This document shows positions 57,509-64,000 of a stretch of DNA of 64,000 bases, in pieces (positions within the stretch are counted from its first letter, which is position 1; each line of letters begins with the position of its first letter). The notes beneath the pieces were generated by a model that saw only the letters and a program-made list of their open reading frames with translations, did not search any database and was not told the origin of the DNA. The position numbers were made by a program, and so were the translations under genes. Where the stretch lies: assembly GCA_019634245.1 (NCBI GenBank), contig JAHQVR010000030.1, positions 43,683 to 107,682 on the forward strand, read 5' to 3'. Source of the DNA: Gammaproteobacteria bacterium. Lineage in GTDB: Bacteria > Pseudomonadota > Gammaproteobacteria > Granulosicoccales > Granulosicoccaceae.

Positions 57509-59155
57509 TCAAGCCGAAGCCGCATCATCCAACGCCTTAAAGCCCTTGTCGTGATTGGCGATATACTGAGTCGGGTGAAACGAATGCGCTGTAGCTTCAG
57601 CCATCGGCTGTTCAAAGCGCGCTGGATAGGGAGACTCCAACAGTCCGCCGACATCGGTGTAAGGAAAGATTTCATCGTAGCGTTTGATATCGAATTGATT
57701 CACCCGACGAAATAAATGAGTGCGGTTAAGTTCATTGGCACTCATCAAACCCGCTGCGCCAGTGATCTCCACCAATCGATGCATGGTTTCTTCATGAAAG
57801 CGCGCCACTCTTTCAGACTTATCAGTCACCACCAAGCCTTGCGCCAGAGCTTCGTTTTGAGTTGCAATACCGGTGGGACAATGATTAGTGTTACAAATTA
57901 AAGATTGGACACAACCTAACGACAGCATGAAACCCCGAGCGCAAGCACACAGGTCTGCACCCAGAGCTAGATTTTTCGCTAAGTGAAACGCTGTGAACAT
58001 TTTTCCTACCGCGATGATCTTTATGTCCTGCTTAAGGTCGAATCCAGACAGGCAGTCGCAAACATACGCTAACCCGTCCCGCAACGGCATACCCACGGAA
58101 TTACTAAATTCCAACGGCGCAGCGCCAGTGCCTCCCTCGCCTCCATCCACGGTTATAAAATCTGGGCGAATACCCGTTTCCAACATAGCCTTGCAGAGGG
58201 CAACCACTTCGCTCTGACGACCCACACACAATTTGAAACCAATGGGTTTTCCGCCACTGAGTTCTCTTAATTGGGCGATGAACTGCATCAATTCCACTGG
58301 GTTTGAAAAGGCTGAGTGGGCCGGTGGAGAAACCACCGTTTCCCAGGCATCCACGCCTCGAATTCGAGCAATTTCAGGTGTGTTTTTGGTGCCTGGCAGA
58401 ATGCCACCATGGCCCGGCTTAGCTCCTTGGGAGATTTTTATTTCAATCATTTTCACAGCTTCTTGAGCTGCGTTGGAGGCAAAACCCTCAGGATTAAATT
58501 GTCCAGTTTTGTCTCGACAACCAAAGTAACCGGTGCCAATCTGCCAAATGAGATCCCCTCCGCCCTCCAAATGATAAGGCGATAGACCACCCTCTCCGGT
58601 ATTGTGTGCAAAACCACCCATTTTTGCCCCTGAATTCAACGCCCGTATGGCGTTAGGGCTCAACGACCCAAAACTCATCGCACTTATGTTGAGCAAGCTA
58701 GCGGAATAGCATTCAGTGCATTGCGCACCACCAATGACTACCCTAGGATCAATATCGGTTTGGGGCGTGTCGACAGCGGCCATAGAATGAGCGATCCATT
58801 CATAACCATTTCGATATGTGTCCATCTTTGTGCCGAATGGAATGGTGTCCCTGGCCCCTTTAGCGCGCTGGTAGACCACGGAACGAAACATCCGACTTAC
58901 GGGCGTTCCATCTGTTTCTGATTCAAATAAGTACTGACGCAGAAAAGGCCTTAAAGCCTCCATCATCCAACGGCCGCGGCTGACAAGAGGAAAATTTCTT
59001 CGCAAAGAATGTTGGGTTTGAACCATGTCGTGGCAACCCACACCCACTGCTGGAAGGACGATAAGAAACAAGAACCAAAACGGGCGCCATAAAAAACCCA
59101 GCAACGCTACCAGAAGCACGATCGCCACTGACCACAGGATGAACGGTTTTCGCAA
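57509..59155 (-). CDS. FMN-binding glutamate synthase-like protein with N-terminal membrane segments
   Basis: A 548-residue protein with two hydrophobic N-terminal helices (residues about 5-40), so probably membrane-attached. The rest is the FMN-binding domain of glutamate synthase: MSFGSLSPNAIRAL, KPGHGGILPGTKN, VDGGEGGTGAAPLEF and CNTNHCPTGIATQ (for the 3Fe-4S cluster). The amidotransferase domain is missing, so ammonia-dependent activity or a different oxidoreductase role is possible. TTG start at 59155 with AAGAGG upstream. It begins a unit with the antiporter. Confidence 0.87.
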   Translation of the reverse strand: MRKPFILWSVAIVLLVALLGFLWRPFWFLFLIVLPAVGVGCHDMVQTQHSLRRNFPLVSRGRWMMEALRPFLRQYLFESETDGTPVSRMFRSVVYQRAKGARDTIPFGTKMDTYRNGYEWIAHSMAAVDTPQTDIDPRVVIGGAQCTECYSASLLNISAMSFGSLSPNAIRALNSGAKMGGFAHNTGEGGLSPYHLEGGGDLIWQIGTGYFGCRDKTGQFNPEGFASNAAQEAVKMIEIKISQGAKPGHGGILPGTKNTPEIARIRGVDAWETVVSPPAHSAFSNPVELMQFIAQLRELSGGKPIGFKLCVGRQSEVVALCKAMLETGIRPDFITVDGGEGGTGAAPLEFSNSVGMPLRDGLAYVCDCLSGFDLKQDIKIIAVGKMFTAFHLAKNLALGADLCACARGFMLSLGCVQSLICNTNHCPTGIATQNEALAQGLVVTDKSERVARFHEETMHRLVEITGAAGLMSANELNRTHLFRRVNQFDIKRYDEIFPYTDVGGLLESPYPARFEQPMAEATAHSFHPTQYIANHDKGFKALDDAASA

Positions 59156-59185
59156 TGCTACGGCCTCTTAACTTATGGTTAGCGT

Positions 59186-59899
59186 CTAGCTCGGAACAGT
59201 CTCGACGGATTCAGCGGTCCAGTAATTCAAAAAATCATCCAGCCAAGCAGTCACCTGGGCATCTAGAAGAACGGCATCAGCCATTTGCTCCACACGTTGC
59301 TCCTCTGTCAACACGCCTTTGGGCCGAGTTTTATTTCGTTCGTGCCACAGTTTCAACACGGCAGGATTTACCTCAGGATGAAACTGTACACCTACCACTT
59401 TAGAGCCCAGAGAGAAGGCTTGGTTCTCAAAATCTTCATTAGTGGCAAGCAACTTGGCCCCTATGGGTAAATCAAAGCCTTCAGAATGCCATTGCATAAT
59501 ACGCATCGGTTCGGATAAAAACGCACCGGAGTGTTCGGTCGGATCGATTCGGTGAAACCCGATCTCTTTGATTTGCTCTGGATGGGTTGACACGCTCGCA
59601 CCATGCAACTTTGCCAACATTTGTGCCCCAAGGCAAATACCAAAAAAGGGCAGCTCTGCCATCAGAGTTTTCTCAATAAAAGAATACTCTTGTCTCACCC
59701 ATTCATGCTCTGTGTGATCGTTTGCACTAAAAGCACCACCGAACACAATTACTCCGGAATACTGCGCCGGTTCTGGAAAATTATTCCCCGATGCTGGGTA
59801 GCAATAGTCAAAGGCATAACCACGTTTCTGCATCCATTGAGAAACCCGATCGACATTCCACCCTTCCGAATGTTTAACGAGTAGGTATTTTTTATTCAC
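59186..59899 (-). CDS. Class I glutamine amidotransferase-like protein
   Basis: A 237-residue protein of the GMP synthase-amidotransferase-like type. The nucleophile is in FFGICLGAQML (Cys89), and QFHPEVNPAVLKLW holds the His and Glu of the triad. No synthetase domain is fused, so it is a stand-alone amidotransferase or peptidase-like hydrolase. GTG start at 59899. It lies 30 bp upstream of the FMN glutamate synthase-like gene, which itself lacks an amidotransferase domain; cooperation is a guess. Confidence 0.85.
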   Translation of the reverse strand: MNKKYLLVKHSEGWNVDRVSQWMQKRGYAFDYCYPASGNNFPEPAQYSGVIVFGGAFSANDHTEHEWVRQEYSFIEKTLMAELPFFGICLGAQMLAKLHGASVSTHPEQIKEIGFHRIDPTEHSGAFLSEPMRIMQWHSEGFDLPIGAKLLATNEDFENQAFSLGSKVVGVQFHPEVNPAVLKLWHERNKTRPKGVLTEEQRVEQMADAVLLDAQVTAWLDDFLNYWTAESVETVPS

Positions 59900-59911
59900 C
59901 GACGTAACGAA

Positions 59912-61324
59912 CTACAATGCTCGGACAGCCACAGATACGCTAATAACAGAGGCATCGTTTATCCCATCATCGGCAGACACCTCTAGCTCATAGATGCCCG
60001 TTGCACGAAAAAAACCACTGATCACACCAGTGCGCGTGTTAATCGCAACAGAAGCGCTGGATGAGTCCACTCGCAGCCCATAAGTCAAAACTTGATCTTC
60101 CGGATCTTCAAAAAATTGACTCATAGCCAACGTGAAACGTTCTCCCAACTCAGCTCGTTGCTGCTGGACTGATTCAGTCTCTACGGGTTCATTTTCTTCA
60201 ACTTCTAGTGTCAAGACCGAATCGAGCCCTGCTGAGCCATCAGTGACAAAAAACGCTATCGTGTATTCGCCTTCATCCTCTTGTTCGGCCACACCACCAA
60301 AAATTCCGGAATCACTCAACGTCACACCGCCAGATTCTGGGAAGTCGTCTGGATCGGCTGAGAAAGTCAAAGCACCGTTCTCCGGATCATTAAAATAGTC
60401 AGACAGGTCTTCACTGAATTCTACTCCAGCAACAACTTCAATATCAGGAATATCAGATAACTGCTCCGGGGGATCATCAACGGGGACAACACGCAGTGTC
60501 ACAGTAGCGGTACTGAATCCAAAACCATCAGTGATTTCATACACAAAGGAATCAACAATTTCAGTATCAGGATTATTGCCTATGAAGGAATAGGTAAAGC
60601 CACCATCGCTGCGAACCTCAAACACATCATCAGCCAATGGGGGTCGGACCACTCGAGTGACTTGCAAAGGTTCATTGCTTGCATCTAGATCATCAGTGTC
60701 GTTACTTAATAAATTGACTTGATCGGCAGTGACAATCAGCGTATTGCCTTCGAGAACCGCAAAACTATCATCAACCGCCGTGGGCGCTTCATTGATTGAG
60801 GCCAGACAAAACGTGTATGCAGTAGCTGATGATGCGCCACCACTATCTTGCGTCACTAAATTGTAGATGAGCCCCACAGGCGCTTTTAACTCGGGCGCTG
60901 TTACACGGAACCGAGCGGAGGTCGAATCGGCACTCAACTCTTCGAACACTACAGCGCACGCATCCTCTGATGTGCACGCCGAGGCTAACGACTGTGACAT
61001 AAATTCAAAAGGGTAGTTAACAATCCCAGCACAGGCGTCTAATGCGCCTTGTCCTATCGGCCCATCACTCCAACTCCAACTCAGGGCATCACCCTCTGGA
61101 TCCGAACCTACGACTTCAAGTTCCAAAAAGGCTTGTTCATTCAGTACCAGAGCATCCGCGACCTGGCCGTCGTCCAGCTGAACCTCAGACTGCGGCGATT
61201 CATTGTCCTGACGGCCGGTAGAATCTACCCATCCACAACTAGAGAGACTCAGAACCAAAGCCACTGCGGCAGCTAAGCCTGGGCGTTCCAGGAACGTACT
61301 TTGTTTGGCGAAAGCAACAATCAT
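59912..61324 (-). CDS. Lipoprotein with cadherin/Ig-like repeats
   Basis: A 470-residue exported protein. LAAAVALVLSLSSC is a lipobox signal. The mature part is very acidic and has several beta domains of the putative Ig/cadherin type: DDSFAVLEGNTLIVTADQ, FEVRSDGGFTYSFIGNN, EDLSDYFNDPENGALTF and FEDPEDQVLTYGL (like He_PIG domains). It is likely surface-exposed and calcium-binding. The function is probably adhesion or matrix binding. It lies 12 bp before the amidotransferase gene. Confidence 0.7.
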   Translation of the reverse strand: MIVAFAKQSTFLERPGLAAAVALVLSLSSCGWVDSTGRQDNESPQSEVQLDDGQVADALVLNEQAFLELEVVGSDPEGDALSWSWSDGPIGQGALDACAGIVNYPFEFMSQSLASACTSEDACAVVFEELSADSTSARFRVTAPELKAPVGLIYNLVTQDSGGASSATAYTFCLASINEAPTAVDDSFAVLEGNTLIVTADQVNLLSNDTDDLDASNEPLQVTRVVRPPLADDVFEVRSDGGFTYSFIGNNPDTEIVDSFVYEITDGFGFSTATVTLRVVPVDDPPEQLSDIPDIEVVAGVEFSEDLSDYFNDPENGALTFSADPDDFPESGGVTLSDSGIFGGVAEQEDEGEYTIAFFVTDGSAGLDSVLTLEVEENEPVETESVQQQRAELGERFTLAMSQFFEDPEDQVLTYGLRVDSSSASVAINTRTGVISGFFRATGIYELEVSADDGINDASVISVSVAVRAL

Positions 61325-61458
61325 CAGTACTCTTGAAATTCGATTGTAAAAAATGGCAGGCCGGTAGGTGGCCGCTGACTACCATCACAGTGTAGCAAGA
61401 GTACGGCTTCGGAACCGACTGTTCAGCAATCAAACAACCTGTCATACCTTTCAGTAAC

Positions 61459-62457
61459 TTAGGCGGAATTAATCAGCGTGCTGAGAAAATCCGCTAAAAC
61501 GCGCTCAGAATCGGCTCTCATGCAAGCCGATACATTGTTGTGTCGCTCCTTCCAGTGAGTCAGCGCGTAATCATACCCTTTGGTGTCCAGCACAAATTGA
61601 CCGACTGCAATACCCTCGTCAACCACACGAGCAGCTCCCGTGTGAACTTCAAATGCATCGGGCATAAGTAAATAGGCAATGGCAGCGGCGTCATGCATTG
61701 CACAGGCCGGCTGGTCGTCATACGCTGCACCCCGTCGAGACGCGTAGAAGTCAACATAAAATCGGCTCGATTGCCAAATGAACTCCCCTATAACACCCGC
61801 CTCATCACACAATTGCGACAATTGCTGATTGCCTATCAAGATTTTATGTGTAACGTCTAGACCGACCACAGTAAGCGGCCAGTCGGCTGCCATGATCTGA
61901 TCGGCTGCATGTGGATCGCTCAAAAAATTTGCCTCCGCCACCGGAGACACGTTCCCAGGCTCCAGCACCGTACCACCCATAACAATCACTTCTTTCAATA
62001 GATCGGGTAAGTCGGGTTCTATTGCCAACGCATCGCGCAGGTTCGTCAAGGGACCAACTGCAACCAGAGTGATCTCCGCTGGGTTCTGCCGAGCCATTTG
62101 CACAATGTACTCTGCGGCTGATGCCGTCGCCAACGACGCATGAGCTGCTCCAGCATGTAATAACAACTGACCATTTTTGGGAAAACAATTTCCCAGGCCA
62201 TCAGCCCCATGAACCGATTCAGCAGTATCACGAGGTGCTTGAACACAAGGTTTAGAAGCTCCCTTTGCAACCTCCACCTCCATCGCACCAAAAAGGTTCA
62301 ACACATACTGCGCATTCAGCGTAGTTTGCTCAACGTTGGTATTGCCGAACACAGTAGTTAAAGCCAGCAGTTCGATATCCGGGTGGCACAACGCATAGGC
62401 TATGGCCATTGTGTCATCGACACCAGGGTCGGTATCCAGAATTACCTTATGTTTCAT
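61459..62457 (-). CDS. Inosine-uridine-type nucleoside hydrolase
   Basis: A 332-residue nucleosidase that splits nucleosides to base and ribose. The N-terminal VILDTDPGVDDTMAIAYAL is the calcium/active-site motif. NVSPVAEANFLSDPHAADQI and the late CAMHDAAAIAYL motif are also typical. I start at ATG 62457; the frame runs to a TTG at 62481. It fits with the BMP nucleoside importer some 6 kb away on the same strand, but it is not in the same operon. Confidence 0.92.
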   Translation of the reverse strand: MKHKVILDTDPGVDDTMAIAYALCHPDIELLALTTVFGNTNVEQTTLNAQYVLNLFGAMEVEVAKGASKPCVQAPRDTAESVHGADGLGNCFPKNGQLLLHAGAAHASLATASAAEYIVQMARQNPAEITLVAVGPLTNLRDALAIEPDLPDLLKEVIVMGGTVLEPGNVSPVAEANFLSDPHAADQIMAADWPLTVVGLDVTHKILIGNQQLSQLCDEAGVIGEFIWQSSRFYVDFYASRRGAAYDDQPACAMHDAAAIAYLLMPDAFEVHTGAARVVDEGIAVGQFVLDTKGYDYALTHWKERHNNVSACMRADSERVLADFLSTLINSA

Positions 62458-62564
62458 GCGTGCTCGCGTAGGGTGAATCAAACACAGTCTGCGTTAGACC
62501 TGTTGGTTCCGGCTGAAGAAAGTGGTTGTTGGTGGTGAATGGCGCCACTGAACAAAGTACCATT

Positions 62565-63254
62565 TCAACAAATACCCAACACCGATAGCAAACCGTTGAG
62601 ATCATGGATTTCTACATCCGGCTTACCTGGTAATCTCTCACTTGGTTGTCCATAACGGTTAACCCAGGCCACTTGAAAGCCAAAGTGGGCGGCACCCGAC
62701 GCATCCCAAGCATTCGACGACTGAAAGCTTATCTCCTCTGGTTGCACGCCCAAGGCCTCCACCGCCAGTTGGTATACACGGCGATCTGGCTTGTAGATAC
62801 CCACTTGTTCAATAGACAGTTGATGTTGGATCAAATCACCAATGCCAGCTGAGTTTACCGCTGCTTCGATCATCTTAGGTGAGCCATTAGTTAAGATCGC
62901 ACAGGGAATATTGGCTTTATTTAACAACGACAAAACAGCGGGCACTTCGCTAAATGCACTCAAGGACAGATATGCCTCCATTAACCTATCATGCAACACA
63001 GCCTCGTGTACGTCACAATGATCGAGCGCATACTCAAGCGCCTCACTGGTAAGCTGCCAGAAATCAACATGGGCACCCATTAAGCTTCTTAGCCACGTGT
63101 ATTCGAGCTGTTTGGTTCTCCACAGCTGAGAAATCTCCACATAGCGTGGGCCTACGTCGGATTGCAAACTACCCACGGCGGAGTGGACGTCAAACAACGT
63201 ACCGTAGGCATCAAAGACAGCCGCTTTAACATTCTGAAAAGTACCATCGGTCAT
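62565..63254 (-). CDS. Haloacid dehalogenase, type II-like
   Basis: A 229-residue HAD protein. VFDAYGTLFDVHS is motif I with nucleophile D15. LTNGSPKMIEAAV is motif II, KPDRRVYQLAVEALG holds the Lys, and FQSSNAWDASGAAHFGF is the dehalogenase-like motif III. The SSNAWD set is typical of 2-haloacid dehalogenases. The longer frame to 63368 would enter the thioesterase gene, so I start at ATG 63254. It is 13 bp after that gene. Confidence 0.88.
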   Translation of the reverse strand: MTDGTFQNVKAAVFDAYGTLFDVHSAVGSLQSDVGPRYVEISQLWRTKQLEYTWLRSLMGAHVDFWQLTSEALEYALDHCDVHEAVLHDRLMEAYLSLSAFSEVPAVLSLLNKANIPCAILTNGSPKMIEAAVNSAGIGDLIQHQLSIEQVGIYKPDRRVYQLAVEALGVQPEEISFQSSNAWDASGAAHFGFQVAWVNRYGQPSERLPGKPDVEIHDLNGLLSVLGIC

Positions 63255-63267
63255 TGAATTATCTACC

Positions 63268-63705
63268 TTAGGTAGAGTGGGTGATTGGTGGAATTGAATA
63301 GGAACTAGTGACATGGGCAACCGGCTTCGCCGGGCTCTCATCTTCACTATAAAGTACCACATCTCCAACAGCCAAACGCTTGCCCAATTTCAGCAACTTG
63401 GCAAAAGCCAGGACATCCCCTGGCGACGGTTTACGAAGAAAATTTATGTTCAGATTTGTGGTCACCGCCAGTTCAACCATACCGATGTGAGACAGCACCA
63501 ACGCATACATGGCGGCATCTGCCAACGCCATCATCACAGGGCCGCTAATGGTTCCGCCTGGGCGCAGAAATCGATCATCGTATCGAGCGCGCATGAGCAC
63601 TCCATCGGTACGAATCTCCTCTAGTGACAGGCCAAATAAATCTGCAAACGGCATTTGCTCCGCTTGCAAAGCCTGAAATTGAGCCGCGGTAATCTTCGGT
63701 TGCAT
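63268..63705 (-). CDS. PaaI-family hotdog thioesterase
   Basis: A 145-residue hotdog-fold protein. FLRPGGTISGPVMMALADAAMYALVL has the conserved G-x-x-S/x-A-D active region (Asp), and LNINFLRKPSPGDV is typical of PaaI/acyl-CoA thioesterases. Substrate is an acyl-CoA by family. ATG at 63705 has AGG upstream; the TTG at 63774 would add 23 residues. It is the last complete gene toward the right edge. Confidence 0.85.
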   Translation of the reverse strand: MQPKITAAQFQALQAEQMPFADLFGLSLEEIRTDGVLMRARYDDRFLRPGGTISGPVMMALADAAMYALVLSHIGMVELAVTTNLNINFLRKPSPGDVLAFAKLLKLGKRLAVGDVVLYSEDESPAKPVAHVTSSYSIPPITHST

Positions 63706-64000
63706 AGCCAGCCTGTGGTCAAAATCTCTGGGTCTAGGTCCAGCATACCGCTGATTGGCAGAAGGGTCAGCCAAAAGTGACTAAATTACTAAGCCTACTT
63801 CAGCAAACACAACGTCTCTTAATGTTGAGAACTCAAGTGGATACCAACCGCAGTGATAGTAACCGCGAGGGCCAAATTACACGAATTTGGGGAAAGTCAT
63901 AGAGAGCGAAGAAGTGGCACTATCTGCCTGTCGGGTATCTAAACGACTATCGGTACGCCATATTTAGAATAAGAAAAGGCATGACACCAACGCTGGCTGC
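63706..64000. other. Right-edge region without a clear gene
   Basis: 295 bp. A CCAAATT-ACACG-AATTTGG inverted repeat is at 63872-63890, upstream of the thioesterase gene. An ATG at 63981 starts a frame that leaves the window, with only a crowded purine run before it. No RNA gene recognised. Confidence 0.3.

Noticed and set aside
63981..64000. Start of a plus-strand gene at the window edge
   Set aside because: Only 20 bases are visible and the purine run is too close to the ATG to judge.

Overview
The window is a gene-dense stretch of bacterial chromosome with about 54 protein genes. I saw no rRNA, tRNA, CRISPR array, insertion sequence or prophage in it. The gene content points to a free-living, probably marine gammaproteobacterium: DusC, EttA, SlyD, FkpA-type FKBP, CsrA, AlkB, E. 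coli-type ArgG, SelD fused to an NADH-dehydrogenase-like domain, MnmH, a FAN1-like nuclease and DUF6279-like lipoprotein. GC content looks close to 50%. The genus cannot be fixed from this sequence, and that assignment is inference.

Layout. Bases 1-11,100 hold housekeeping genes: two HAD phosphatases, a CDGSH iron-sulfur protein, a secreted esterase with a GlyGly-CTERM-like tail, an M48 protease lipoprotein, SlyD, DusC, a YlqF-type GTPase, an MFS carrier and a periplasmic FKBP. Bases 11,076-14,959 are a minus-strand cluster of upp, an MttB-family methyltransferase and a GMC (choline dehydrogenase-like) oxidoreductase. Bases 15,000-23,154 carry EttA, an SbmA/BacA-like transporter, a gamma carbonic anhydrase-like protein and several envelope proteins. 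Bases 23,149-26,668 hold a small dehydrogenase/lactonase cluster and a YbaK-family protein. Bases 26,700-32,240 hold alkB, a conserved small gene coupled to glmS, and a large GAF-GGDEF-EAL protein. Bases 32,437-41,367 hold an amidohydrolase, a two-gene surface-protein unit with an internal tandem repeat, an ankyrin protein and an M16 peptidase.

From csrA (41,469) to the right edge every convincing gene is on the minus strand. The tightest unit is 42,044-55,408: a BMP-type (nucleoside-like) ABC importer, argG, mnmH, the SelD fusion, a FAN1-like nuclease and an XPD/DinG-like helicase with an N-terminal PD-(D/E)XK nuclease domain. These genes abut or overlap by a few bases, so selenouridine tRNA modification and a probable crosslink-repair pair may share a transcript with a nucleoside transporter. 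Further right are a Kef-type antiporter, a glutamate-synthase-like FMN protein, a class I amidotransferase, a cadherin-like lipoprotein, a nucleoside hydrolase, a haloacid-dehalogenase-type HAD protein and a PaaI-type thioesterase.

Most interesting for follow-up: the FAN1-like nuclease/nuclease-helicase pair, the upp-MttB-GMC cluster (no corrinoid protein nearby and no in-frame amber codon), the coupled surface-protein pair with near-identical 36-bp in-frame repeats, the dehydrogenase-lactonase cluster, and several strong dyads in intergenic regions. Nothing here proves an entirely new system.
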